A program made the translations under genes and the position numbers. A stretch of DNA of 64,000 nucleotides from JBFIHF01 sp964411125 (lineage in GTDB: Bacteria; Myxococcota_A; Bradymonadia; Bradymonadales; Bradymonadaceae), in contig CAYPJU010000001.1 in the NCBI GenBank assembly GCA_964411125.1, forward strand, positions 124,001-188,000. The letters run 5' to 3'. Below the pieces are notes generated by a model. The model was not told where the DNA came from. It ran no database searches and was given only the letters and a program-made list of their open reading frames with translations. The number at the start of each line of letters is the position of its first letter. Position 1 is the stretch's first letter. Shown here in pieces: positions 7,419 to 17,699 of the stretch.

Positions 7419-9220
7419 GACGATTCGGGTGGTGGTGCGTGGTGTTCACTCTGGCGTCGTGTTCTTCGTCGCCGAAGCCGAAACCGGTCGAGGAGCCCAC
7501 CCAGGCGGACATCGACGCGATGCTCGATTCGCCAGTCGACACCTCGAGACGACGGACGTCGTCGGGTTCGTCGCCGGCGGGCGAGGCGGTCTCCACGATG
7601 CTGGTTCTCCCCGATACGCCGGAGTCGCCGTCGAAGGAGATCGACGGCAAAGACGACGATTGGAAAGGGGTGAAGACCAAGCAGTTCGCGTCGAAGGGGG
7701 ACGTGCAGGATGGCGCGGAGTTCTGGCGCGGCAAGGGGGACGCGTCGATGAAGGTCTCAGTCGATTCGGATGCCGGCTTTCTCTATTTCTTCGTGGAGGT
7801 GCGCGACGACGAGGTCGTGGTCGGCGACACCGACGACGACCCGACCGACGGCGTGGTGATCTGGCTGCGGGACCCGGGGCTCGATGCCATCGGCGACGCG
7901 CTGCCGTCCAACGTCGGGCTCGACGAGTACGTGGACGCCGAGATGGCGGTCGTGATCCGCCCCAGCGGGTTCGTCGAGCCGTGGACGGACGACCGCCCCG
8001 ACTTCAACCGCGTGATGATGCACGAGGTGAGCGAACGCAAAGGGGGCTACACGCTGGAGGTGGCGTTCAAGCTCGAAGCGTTCGGAGAGATCTCTTCGAT
8101 CCCGCTCGAGCAGATCGCATTCCGCGTCGAGCTGCTCGATGGCGACGACGATTCGCGGCCGGGCTGGCAGACGCGCATGAGCACACTGCCCGAAGATGGG
8201 AGCGACAGCCCACGGTTTTCCCTCGTGGACACCGCTGGACTGCTGCCGCACGCCGCGGTTTCGGGGGCTCCGCCACGAACCAACGCGATCGGTCGATGGC
8301 AGTTCGTCGGTGATTCGTGGTCGTTCGCGAGCTTCGAGGTCGTCCCGAAAGTCTGGGTGTCCGTCGACGACGACGACGCGATCCTCGAGGCGGTCGCCGA
8401 CGATACGACGATCGGTGAGCTCTGCGCCGCCGCGCGAAACGACGTTCGGGTCGCCGAGGCCTACGAATCCAGCAAGGGAGGGTTTCGGTCTGCACTGCTC
8501 GTCTGCGGTACTTCGTCACCGGGGGACCGGTGCCCGGCGGGGGCGAAGACGAGCGCCTACCTGGTGGACTTGCGTCGTGAGGGATCCGGCGACGAGACGC
8601 GCTGGTTCGTGGATCAGGTGTCCGACGTCTTCGGGGAAGAGCTGTCGCAGTGCGCCTCTCGGGCCCGGCCAGGCGAGGACTTCTACTCGCGGTTCTCGCT
8701 GTATCCTCTCGATGTCCTCGGTTCGACGGTCTGGGTCGTGGGTTGGATGCGGACCAACGTCGATCGGGGTTACGAGGCGGAGGCGTTCGGGGTCACGATG
8801 CTCAACACGAAGTACGCGCAGCCACGTCTGGGGACGACCGTCACCCGGTCTCGGGTCTCCGAGTCCGACGAGCGATCGATCGCGACCAGCTCCGTCTACC
8901 TGACGTACGTGGACGACGACGAGAACGTCGACATCTGCCAGGTCGAGAATCTGCTGGAGCAGGCTTGCACGGGCGTGGATCGAGGATGTCGCACCTACGA
9001 ACGCGGCAAGAGCGTGCTGACGCACATCCAACTCTGGAACAAGAAGAAGCGCAGATTCGAGCGTTACGAGCTGACCAAGCATCGGGGATGTACCCCCTCG
9101 TTCGACTTTTCGGACGCGGAGGGTTACCTCGTTCTGCAGCTACGGGACCGGGTCGGTTTGCTACCGTCTCCCAGGACGAACGATACCGTCGACGACGACG
9201 ACAAACTGGAGCTTTTCTGA
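7415..9220 (+). CDS. Lipoprotein with CBM9-like domain, 601 aa
   Basis: ATG 7415 is set by the 4-bp overlap with mutS. The N-terminus is a short lipoprotein signal with lipobox TLASC. After a Ser/Thr/Pro-rich linker, residues of about 75-270 look like a family 9 carbohydrate-binding or related beta-sandwich module: EIDGKDDDWKGVK, then FLYFFVEVRDDEVV, DGVVIWLRDPG and GGYTLEVAFKLEAFG. The rest (about 285-601) is not recognised; it has scattered Cys (ICQVENLLEQACTGVDRGCRTYE) and an Asp-rich end. Binding of a sugar or glycan is an inference from the module. The stop codon TGA shares its A with the next ATG (TGATG), so the two lipoproteins are coupled. Confidence 0.8.
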   Translation: MRRFGWWCVVFTLASCSSSPKPKPVEEPTQADIDAMLDSPVDTSRRRTSSGSSPAGEAVSTMLVLPDTPESPSKEIDGKDDDWKGVKTKQFASKGDVQDGAEFWRGKGDASMKVSVDSDAGFLYFFVEVRDDEVVVGDTDDDPTDGVVIWLRDPGLDAIGDALPSNVGLDEYVDAEMAVVIRPSGFVEPWTDDRPDFNRVMMHEVSERKGGYTLEVAFKLEAFGEISSIPLEQIAFRVELLDGDDDSRPGWQTRMSTLPEDGSDSPRFSLVDTAGLLPHAAVSGAPPRTNAIGRWQFVGDSWSFASFEVVPKVWVSVDDDDAILEAVADDTTIGELCAAARNDVRVAEAYESSKGGFRSALLVCGTSSPGDRCPAGAKTSAYLVDLRREGSGDETRWFVDQVSDVFGEELSQCASRARPGEDFYSRFSLYPLDVLGSTVWVVGWMRTNVDRGYEAEAFGVTMLNTKYAQPRLGTTVTRSRVSESDERSIATSSVYLTYVDDDENVDICQVENLLEQACTGVDRGCRTYERGKSVLTHIQLWNKKKRRFERYELTKHRGCTPSFDFSDAEGYLVLQLRDRVGLLPSPRTNDTVDDDDKLELF

Positions 9221-10149
9221 TGGAACCAAAACACTTCGTAGCAGCGCTCGCCGTGGCGTTCGGGGGGGTCGGGTCGGGCTGTGACAAGATGCCCGGGAAG
9301 GAGGGCGGCGAGGCGGCTCCCGAGGAGATCAGCGAAGAGGCGGACGATGGGACCATCAAGTTCCGCGCCGAAGCGAAGCCGCTGAAACCGGGTGACCAGA
9401 TGACGGGGACGCTGAAGATCACGAATGTCGTCCCGACCAAGCCACCGGCGGCTCTCCGGCAGGCGGGGGTCCGTCGGCCGATCGACGTGGAGACGATCAT
9501 CGACGTCACCTACACCGCCCACTACGTCGCCCAGGAGGGGGATTCGTCGACGTGGCGGTTCGACTTCGAGCAGTACTCGTCGAAGGTCCAGAAGGACGAA
9601 GCCGCCGCGGAGTCCACCTACGGTCTTCCGGGCGAGAGTGTGACCGCGTCGATCGGAGGAGCGGACGGGCCTTCGGTGACGACGAAGAGCGGGGAGCCCG
9701 CGACCGAGTCGCAGTCGAAGGTGGGCATTGCCCTGGCACGGGCGCACCGCGCTCGGGTGAAGTGGCGCGAGTTCTTCTCGTCCCGCGACTTCGTGCAGGG
9801 CGAGATCGTCAAAGCGCCCGTCGGGCTCTTTCTGGGCGATCTCATCGAGTCGGAGTACGGCCTCGTCACGAAAGGAGCCACGACGATGTCGCTCTTCCGG
9901 CTCGGCATGGAAGACGAGGAAGAGGTCGCGTACATGGACGTCAGCTCCAACGCCCGGGTCGACGTCGACAACTCGAAGTACTCGGAGTTCGAGATGCAGG
10001 GGAAGGCGGTCGTTCGACTGTCGGACGGGGCGCTCCTGTCCTACGACGTCGAGGCGAAGGTGACCCCGCGAGCTTCGACAGGCGAAATGTTGCCGACCGG
10101 CAGCGGGAGCTGGCGAGCGGAGTACCAGCTGCAGAGCGCGAAGCCTTGA
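9220..10149 (+). CDS. Hypothetical lipoprotein, 309 aa
   Basis: The start ATG at 9220 overlaps the previous stop by one base. A signal peptide ends in the lipobox GVGSGC, followed by an acidic linker. The body has no motif that I can assign. It looks like an all-beta secreted domain with long charged segments (FRAEAKPLKPGDQMTGTLKI, RWEFFSSRDF-like segment, AEYQLQSAKP end). It is the second of three successive lipoproteins after mutS, implying a shared envelope role. No Cys other than the lipidation Cys is seen. Confidence 0.72.
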   Translation: MEPKHFVAALAVAFGGVGSGCDKMPGKEGGEAAPEEISEEADDGTIKFRAEAKPLKPGDQMTGTLKITNVVPTKPPAALRQAGVRRPIDVETIIDVTYTAHYVAQEGDSSTWRFDFEQYSSKVQKDEAAAESTYGLPGESVTASIGGADGPSVTTKSGEPATESQSKVGIALARAHRARVKWREFFSSRDFVQGEIVKAPVGLFLGDLIESEYGLVTKGATTMSLFRLGMEDEEEVAYMDVSSNARVDVDNSKYSEFEMQGKAVVRLSDGALLSYDVEAKVTPRASTGEMLPTGSGSWRAEYQLQSAKP

Positions 10150-10174
10150 GGTCACGAGCGGGGAGGGAGAGGCG

Positions 10175-10960
10175 ATGATCAAGACGGTACTACTGAGCGG
10201 CGCGCTCGTCGGCGCCTCGATCGGCGGTTGTGGGCAGAAGCGACTCCCTCCGTCGCCGGCGGAACAGCGGTCTTCCGCCGCGGAATCGGACGAGGACCGG
10301 TACGCAGGGCTTCCGCCGGAGTGCCGCGAGCTGATGGAGGAGTGCCCGACGTGCGACGAAGTCGAGCGGACGCGACGCAAGATCGAGGCGAAGAAGTGCG
10401 TGCCGGTCTGTGATGCGTTCGTGGAGCGGTCCGCGGAGATCGGCGCTTCGGTCCCCGCCGAGGGGATCGAGCTCCTGAAGGCGGACGCGTTGTGTGGAAA
10501 GGAAGGGGCGAGCTGCTCCCCCATCGAGGATTCCGCATGCGGCTTCGCGATCGCGTTCACGGACGACGGGCGAGGCTTCCGGGCCTACTGGGCGGACGAC
10601 GGCGCGCCTCCTGCGCCGGACGAGATCTTGGACCTTTTCTATCGCGGGTTTCTGAAAGATTACTTCGCGACCCAGGACGAGATCCTCACGTGGGCGAAGG
10701 CCAACGAAGTCGACCCGGGCCCGATCCTGGAGGCCGGGGGGAAGCTGATGAAGATCCAGTCCACGTCGGCGCTCAATGGGGTGGCGGCGGAGGTGGGATC
10801 GGTCGCCGAGGCCGACGAGGTGCTCGCGGTCAGGTTCGAAGCGACGAAGTCGCTGTTGCGGCTCATCACGGAGCCCGGTGACCCGACGAGCCTGAAAGCG
10901 AGAAGGGACGAGGCGCTCACGAAGTTCGGCGTTCCAGAAGAGCCCGAAAACGATAATTAA
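10175..10960 (+). CDS. Hypothetical Cys-rich lipoprotein, 261 aa
   Basis: A signal peptide with lipobox ASIGGC precedes a Ser/Pro linker. The N-terminal third is rich in Cys (PPECRELMEECPTCDEVERTRR, KCVPVCDAF, LCGKEGASCSPIEDSACGF), suggesting disulphides in the periplasm. The C-terminal half is helical. I do not recognise a family. It starts 25 bp after the preceding lipoprotein and is the last gene of the mutS-led run, ending before a candidate promoter at 10962. Confidence 0.72.
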   Translation: MIKTVLLSGALVGASIGGCGQKRLPPSPAEQRSSAAESDEDRYAGLPPECRELMEECPTCDEVERTRRKIEAKKCVPVCDAFVERSAEIGASVPAEGIELLKADALCGKEGASCSPIEDSACGFAIAFTDDGRGFRAYWADDGAPPAPDEILDLFYRGFLKDYFATQDEILTWAKANEVDPGPILEAGGKLMKIQSTSALNGVAAEVGSVAEADEVLAVRFEATKSLLRLITEPGDPTSLKARRDEALTKFGVPEEPENDN

Positions 10961-10961
10961 C

Positions 10962-10989
10962 TTGCTCGGGTGGCCCCACACGCTACCCT
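10962..10989 (+). promoter_or_regulatory. Weak promoter-like sequence upstream of the FtsB-like gene
   Basis: TTGCTC (10962-10967) and TACCCT (10984-10989) with 16 bp between them, 24 bp before ATG 11014. A motif match only. Confidence 0.3.
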
Positions 10990-11013
10990 CGAATCAGCGA
11001 AATCTGTGAACGA

Positions 11014-11508
11014 ATGAAACGCGCTCTGTGGGCCATGATTGGTCTCTTTCTGTTGGCTGGCCTCACGTACTACGTGTTGAGCCATCCCAATCGGGATAGG
11101 GCCGAGCGCCTTCGCGGCGAGCTCGAGGAGCTTCGCGGCGAAAACGATGTGCTCGCGAAGGAGAACGCGGAGCTGGAGAAGACGATCCTCGCGCTACGAG
11201 CCGACCCGCGACTGGCGGAGCGGCGCGCGCGGGAGACGGCGGGCCTCGCCAGGCCCGGTGAGGTCATCTACCAGTTCGAAGAGCCGGACGTGCCGATCGA
11301 AGTCGGCGTTCGGCTCGAGGTCACGGGGACCGCGTTGGAGCTCGCCGGTAAGGGTGTCGAATTGGACGCGCTGCCTGACGCGCTCCGTGAGCTGAGGCGG
11401 CAATTGCCGGGTGCGCGAGTCGACGTCGAATTCGAGGATGGAATCGACCCGATTCGCAAGCGCGAGGTGCTCGACGCGGTCGAGCTTGCCGAGGAAGAGA
11501 AACGGTAG
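11014..11508 (+). CDS. FtsB/DivIC-like membrane protein with ExbD/TolR-like C-terminus, 164 aa
   Basis: Residues 5-22 form one transmembrane helix. Residues about 28-65 are a heptad-rich coiled coil (ERLRGELEELRGENDVLAKE), the layout of the FtsB/DivIC septum-formation family. Unlike ordinary FtsB (about 100 residues) it continues with a domain of about 70 residues. That domain (VRLEVTGTALELAGKGVELD, LPDALRELRRQLPGARVDVE, then KREVLDAVELAEEE) matches the pattern of the periplasmic ExbD/TolR domain. The topology would be a short cytoplasmic start with a periplasmic coiled coil and domain. It sits 30 bp before the diguanylate cyclase. The division link is family inference; the ExbD-like tail is my pattern reading. 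Confidence 0.7.
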   Translation: MKRALWAMIGLFLLAGLTYYVLSHPNRDRAERLRGELEELRGENDVLAKENAELEKTILALRADPRLAERRARETAGLARPGEVIYQFEEPDVPIEVGVRLEVTGTALELAGKGVELDALPDALRELRRQLPGARVDVEFEDGIDPIRKREVLDAVELAEEEKR

Positions 11509-11538
11509 ACCGTTGGGTCGAGGACCAAGGAGGGTCCG

Positions 11539-13692
<2,154 letters not shown>

Positions 13693-13708
13693 CCGGCCGG
13701 GCTTCTCG

Positions 13709-13737
13709 TTGTGCCCGCGGCAGCGCGGCGCTATCGT
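13709..13737 (+). promoter_or_regulatory. Weak promoter-like sequence upstream of the pentapeptide lipoprotein
   Basis: TTGTGC (13709-13714) and TATCGT (13732-13737) are 17 bp apart and end 26 bp before ATG 13764. A motif match only. Confidence 0.35.
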
Positions 13738-13763
13738 GTCGCCGAATTCAACTGGAGTCGGAC

Positions 13764-14330
13764 ATGCGGACCTCGTTTCTCATTGCGCTCATCGTCGCGG
13801 TCGCTTCCCTCGTCGCCTGTGACGACAAGCCACCGTGCCATCTGCAGCCGAACGGGAACTGCGCGAAGACGAAGTTCATCGACACCAAGTTGGGGGCGAT
13901 GGACCTGAACCACATCGATTTTTCCGAGGCGGAACTCAATCACGTCGAGCTCGCCGGGTCCGACCTCACCGCGGCGAATTTTGCGGGAGCCAAGCTGGTG
14001 CAGGCGAACCTCGCGGCGACGAAGCTCGGCGAAGCGGACCTGACGAAAGTCGAGGCGAACGGTGCCTCGTTCCGCAAGGCCGACCTGTCGAAGGCGAAGC
14101 TCGACGGCTCGACGCTGGACGGGGCCGACTTCTCGGAGGCGAAGCTCGCCGGGGTCTCCTTCAAGAACGCGAAGATTCAAGGCGCCGACTTCCGAGACGC
14201 CGATCTGACGGGGGCCGACTTCACGGGCGCGAAGCTCGGAACGTCGGTCACGATGGGGTCGACGTGGACCGACGTCGTCTGTCCCGACGGCAAGAAGTTG
14301 GCGGCGGGCGCCGAACACTGCCCGATGTGA
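13764..14330 (+). CDS. Pentapeptide-repeat lipoprotein, 188 aa
   Basis: ATG 13764 gives a lipoprotein signal with lipobox SLVAC. The mature protein is almost entirely pentapeptide repeats of the A(D/N)LXX type: IDFSEAELNHVELAGSDLTA, ANFAGAKLVQANLAATKLGE and on to ADFRDADLTGADFTGAKLG, about 25 units. Such repeats fold as a right-handed quadrilateral beta-helix. The end (DVVCPDGKKLAAGAEHCPM) holds a Cys pair, likely a disulphide cap. Some cytoplasmic family members mimic DNA, but this one is exported, so a structural or binding role on the envelope is more likely. Confidence 0.88.
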   Translation: MRTSFLIALIVAVASLVACDDKPPCHLQPNGNCAKTKFIDTKLGAMDLNHIDFSEAELNHVELAGSDLTAANFAGAKLVQANLAATKLGEADLTKVEANGASFRKADLSKAKLDGSTLDGADFSEAKLAGVSFKNAKIQGADFRDADLTGADFTGAKLGTSVTMGSTWTDVVCPDGKKLAAGAEHCPM

Positions 14331-14336
14331 GGGTCG

Positions 14337-14900
14337 TCACTCCGCCTCGGAGTGGCCCCGTTTCCAACCTTTCTGAAATCCGTAGACGAACGCTTCCTGC
14401 TGGGGCGTCTCGATGGCGTTCGGTCGCGCTTCGCGGACGATGTTGATCGCCGCGTCCGCGTCTTTCCCCTGAGCGACGAGGACACATGCGGCGACGGTCC
14501 CGGCGCGCCCAAGGCCGCCCCGACAGTGAACGGCGACCCGATCGCCGGTCCGCAGTGCTGACAGGATCGTTCGGACGAGGGCGGCGAGGGCAGAGCGGTC
14601 AGGTGGAATGTTCTGGTCCGGGATCGGTAGCCAGTGGCTCTGCATGTCGTGAGCTCGGATCCGGTCTCTGAGGTCGGGGATCGAGAGGAGCTCGAACTCG
14701 TGGGCTTCGATGAGCGTGACGACCACGTCGATCCCGTAGTGCTCGGCGAGTCGTGTGAGGTCCGCCTCGAGGTCGCGATCCCATCGGTAGTTCCCGAAGT
14801 TCGCGGGGCCCTTCTTGCCGGGCGCGAACGTGAGCCCGAGCTTCACGCCGGGGAGAAAATCCACGCGGATCGGGGACGATTCGCTTGTCTTCACGTCCAT
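14337..14900 (-). CDS. Dual-specificity/CDKN3-type protein phosphatase, 187 aa
   Basis: ATG 14900 is chosen because GGAGGG lies 6 bases upstream; an ATG at 14924 would add eight residues. The protein is a cysteine-based phosphatase: HCRGGLGRAG (about residue 125-134) is the HCx5R P-loop with the nucleophile Cys and phosphate-binding Arg. An Asp-containing loop (LPIPDQNIPPD) lies where the general acid would be. The overall layout resembles cyclin-dependent kinase inhibitor 3 (KAP)-type dual-specificity phosphatases. It follows the transmembrane Ser/Thr kinase on the same strand after 49 bp, so it is a candidate to remove phosphates added by that kinase. Confidence 0.88.
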   Translation of the reverse strand: MDVKTSESSPIRVDFLPGVKLGLTFAPGKKGPANFGNYRWDRDLEADLTRLAEHYGIDVVVTLIEAHEFELLSIPDLRDRIRAHDMQSHWLPIPDQNIPPDRSALAALVRTILSALRTGDRVAVHCRGGLGRAGTVAACVLVAQGKDADAAINIVREARPNAIETPQQEAFVYGFQKGWKRGHSEAE

Positions 14901-14949
14901 CGCTTTCCCTCCGAGCGGGGCCATGATTCGGTCGTTCGAACGCGATGCA

Positions 14950-16680
14950 TCACCGATTCCCTTCTTCGATCACGATGTTCCCTCGCGCGTGGTCGTCGTC
15001 GGCCTCGAACAGGTCGATGACCTCGTCTCGGGGCGGGACTTTCTCTTTCACAGTTCGCTTCGCCTGGCGAGTCGAAGCTTCAACCGCCTCGGCCGGGGCG
15101 TCCCCGCGCCGCACCTCGGCCGGGTCCCCGTCGTCGTCGGGGGCGGGCATCGCGGCAGCCTCGACGACGTCGTCGACTTCGTAGGCCGGCTCGTGGGGCG
15201 GTGCGCTGCGGGACCGATCGATGACGACCATCCCTACACCGACGATGATGATGAAGAGCAGCGTGAGGACGATCGCCAGGCGGGCGACTTCGGTCGGGTT
15301 CAAGGCCGGGCCCGCAGGCGGTGGTGGCTCCGCCACGGGCTTTCGAAGCGCGGCGTGGTCGATCTCGAGCGGCGCGTCGGTCCCGAGGTCGTCTCGTGCG
15401 TCGACCCCCGATTCCGCCGTCGCGACGACGGGGCGGGCGCCCGCGCTGTCGGCATCGTAGGACTGGAGCTGGTTCCAGTCGACCGACGACGTATCGAATA
15501 CCTGGAAGTGCGCATTCACGCTGATGTTCGGGTCGAGGACGCCCTTCGCGGAGGACTCGCCGGTCAGGTGTCCCTGAAACGCAGCCCAGTCGTCCCCGCC
15601 GCGGTCGGCGGCCACCAGGTCGCTGGTGACGCCGAGCCCCTCTGGCGGGATCGTCTCGGCCTCGGACGCGCCGGGGGGCGCGCCGGTCGCCCACGTGGCG
15701 GCGACGTATGCGCCCGGCAGGAGCCGCTGCCCACCGTGGTCGGCGAACGCGGGGTGGGTCCAGCGGTCCCAGGGCTCGGCGGGGTCGGCCGAAAAGGGTC
15801 CGTACGCCTCTTCGTTGCGAATCGCCAGCAGCTCCTCGCGGACCCGGCGTCCATCTCCGATCCGCCGCGCGGGGTCTTTCTCCAGCATGCGAAAGCAGAG
15901 GTCGACGAGCCTCGGCGGCGCCTCGCCACGCTCGACCAGTTGAGACAACGGAGGAGGCGGCTGCGACATGTGAGCGACGGCGACCTGCAACGGCGTCGCC
16001 CCCGCGAAGGGGCGAAAGCCGCCCAGCATCTTGTAGAGGTTCAGCCCGAGTGCATAGATGTCCGCCGCCGGTGTTGCGGGACGCCCGCGAAGCTGTTCGG
16101 GAGCCATGTACGCCGGCGTCCCGCAGATCTTGCCCTCGCGAGTGAGGGTCTCGTCCTCGAGCACGTGTGCGATCCCGAAGTCGAGCACGCGCGCCCGGAT
16201 GCCGCCGTCGGCGCTCACCTGGACCACGCAGTTCGCGGGTTTGAGGTCTCGGTGGACCACGCCGCGCGAGTGCGCTTCGACCAGCGCGCCGCACATCTGG
16301 TAGGTGATCTCGATCGCGAGGTTGGGATGGAGTCGCTTGTTGCGGATCAGATCGCCCAGGACGACGCCGTCGACCAGCTCCATGACGAGGAAGAGCCGCC
16401 CGCCGTCTTCCCCGAAGTCGATCACCTGCACGATGTTCGCGTGCGAGAGGGATGCGATGACCTTCGCCTCGCGCATGAACCGCTGTACCCGGGTCTCGTC
16501 GGCCGACTGCTCCAGGACCTTCACGGCGACGGGCCGGTTGATGGACAGCTGCTCCGCTCGGAACACGGTCCCCATTCCCCCTTTCCCGATGATCGAGTCG
16601 ATGCGGTATCGCCCGTCGAGGACCTCTCCGATGGGGGAATCTCGGAGGGTCTGCTGCCCCGAAGTGAAGTCTCGCTCCAT
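14950..16680 (-). CDS. Transmembrane Ser/Thr protein kinase (Hanks type), 576 aa
   Basis: The kinase domain spans about residues 25-290. It has the glycine loop GKGGMGTVF (32-40), ATP-anchoring Lys54 (VAVKVLE), catalytic HRDLKPAN (about 150), metal-binding DFG (VLDFGIA) and the APEQLRG segment. All catalytic residues are present, so it should be active. A linker with acidic and Pro-rich parts leads to a single transmembrane helix (about 475-498, VLTLLFIIIVGVGMVVIDRS). A short extracytoplasmic Glu/Asp/Lys-rich tail follows, with no recognisable sensor domain. The phosphatase at 14337 is downstream. PknB-like kinases of this type are abundant in Myxococcota. Confidence 0.95.
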   Translation of the reverse strand: MERDFTSGQQTLRDSPIGEVLDGRYRIDSIIGKGGMGTVFRAEQLSINRPVAVKVLEQSADETRVQRFMREAKVIASLSHANIVQVIDFGEDGGRLFLVMELVDGVVLGDLIRNKRLHPNLAIEITYQMCGALVEAHSRGVVHRDLKPANCVVQVSADGGIRARVLDFGIAHVLEDETLTREGKICGTPAYMAPEQLRGRPATPAADIYALGLNLYKMLGGFRPFAGATPLQVAVAHMSQPPPPLSQLVERGEAPPRLVDLCFRMLEKDPARRIGDGRRVREELLAIRNEEAYGPFSADPAEPWDRWTHPAFADHGGQRLLPGAYVAATWATGAPPGASEAETIPPEGLGVTSDLVAADRGGDDWAAFQGHLTGESSAKGVLDPNISVNAHFQVFDTSSVDWNQLQSYDADSAGARPVVATAESGVDARDDLGTDAPLEIDHAALRKPVAEPPPPAGPALNPTEVARLAIVLTLLFIIIVGVGMVVIDRSRSAPPHEPAYEVDDVVEAAAMPAPDDDGDPAEVRRGDAPAEAVEASTRQAKRTVKEKVPPRDEVIDLFEADDDHARGNIVIEEGNR

Positions 16681-16909
16681 GGCCGGAGTCTAACAGACGA
16701 GTTCAACGCAGGCACGAGGGCGTTGGGCCCATTCTCGTCCGCGTCTGGCGACCGCGGATGGCCTCGATTCCGCGAAAAATTGGACTCGAACGCCAGATCC
16801 CTGTCTCCTCGAAGGAGGAAACACACGCACCCCCGGCCGGGAATCGCGCGACGAGGTCGTACGTTCACCGGGGGAGAAGGACGCCACGGAAGGCGACGTT
16901 GGAGACCCA

Positions 16910-17677
16910 ATGCTCGACCCCACACCGTACATCGATCCCCTCCGCAGCGCTTACGACGAACACGGTTTCGTCGTCGTCCGCGACGTCTTCACCCCCGACG
17001 AAGTCCAGCGAATGAGGGAGGCGTTCGACCGGATGCACGCGCGTGCCCAGTCGCTGACGTCGACCGTGATGCTCGACGGCTCGCAGTTCGTCGTGGAGGT
17101 TGTCGCAGGCGAGGTGGTGATCCACCGCATCGTGTGGTGCGGAGGGACCGAACCGATCCTCTCCGACCTGGGCCGCGATCGACGGCTGCTCGACATCGCC
17201 TCGCGGCTGCTGGGCGGAAACGAGTTCGATCAGCTGATCAATCAGGCGCACTTCAAGTTTCCCGGCGACGGCGTAGAGTTCCCGTGGCATCAGGACAGTC
17301 GCCACCGACGCTACGGCACGGACCTTTGGACCGACGTCGACGGACGGGGATCGTTCGTGGAGCTCGTCACGACCGTCGATGACATGACCCTCGAGAACGG
17401 ACCGATCGAATTCATCCCCGGTTCGCACGAACACGGACACGTGCCGGTCGACGACCAGGGTCGCCTTCCGGCGGCTGTCGTCGACGAGGAGCGCGCGGTC
17501 GCGATTACTGCGCCGGCGGGGTCGGTGATCGCGTTCGGTCCGTTCGTCGTTCACGGAAGCCGCCCCAACCTCGGGACGGCACCGCGTCGCAGCTTCCTCA
17601 ACGGCTTCGCATTGCCCGGCGCAAACCATCGCGTCTATCCGGGCGAAGGTTCGGGCCGTCGCGTTCGCCTCTTCTGA
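16910..17677 (+). CDS. Phytanoyl-CoA dioxygenase (PhyH) family protein, 255 aa
   Basis: A non-heme Fe(II)/2-oxoglutarate oxygenase. The iron-binding triad is visible as His127-x-Asp129 (FPWHQDSRH) and His215 (FVVHGSRPN), and an Arg a few residues later (about 226) could bind 2-oxoglutarate. The N-terminus (YDEHGFVVVRDVFTPDEVQRM) is the usual PhyH start. The family hydroxylates diverse small molecules; the substrate is not readable. The kinase gene at 16680 lies divergently, with 229 bp between them. The sugar dehydrogenase gene starts 22 bp downstream. Confidence 0.9.
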   Translation: MLDPTPYIDPLRSAYDEHGFVVVRDVFTPDEVQRMREAFDRMHARAQSLTSTVMLDGSQFVVEVVAGEVVIHRIVWCGGTEPILSDLGRDRRLLDIASRLLGGNEFDQLINQAHFKFPGDGVEFPWHQDSRHRRYGTDLWTDVDGRGSFVELVTTVDDMTLENGPIEFIPGSHEHGHVPVDDQGRLPAAVVDEERAVAITAPAGSVIAFGPFVVHGSRPNLGTAPRRSFLNGFALPGANHRVYPGEGSGRRVRLF

Positions 17678-17699
17678 CGCGAACCGCTACCGTGGCGGC

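Noticed and set aside
14815..17382. A long plus-strand frame opposite the Ser/Thr kinase
   Set aside because: The minus frame has an intact kinase. The plus frame spans the divergent region and even runs into the PhyH gene.
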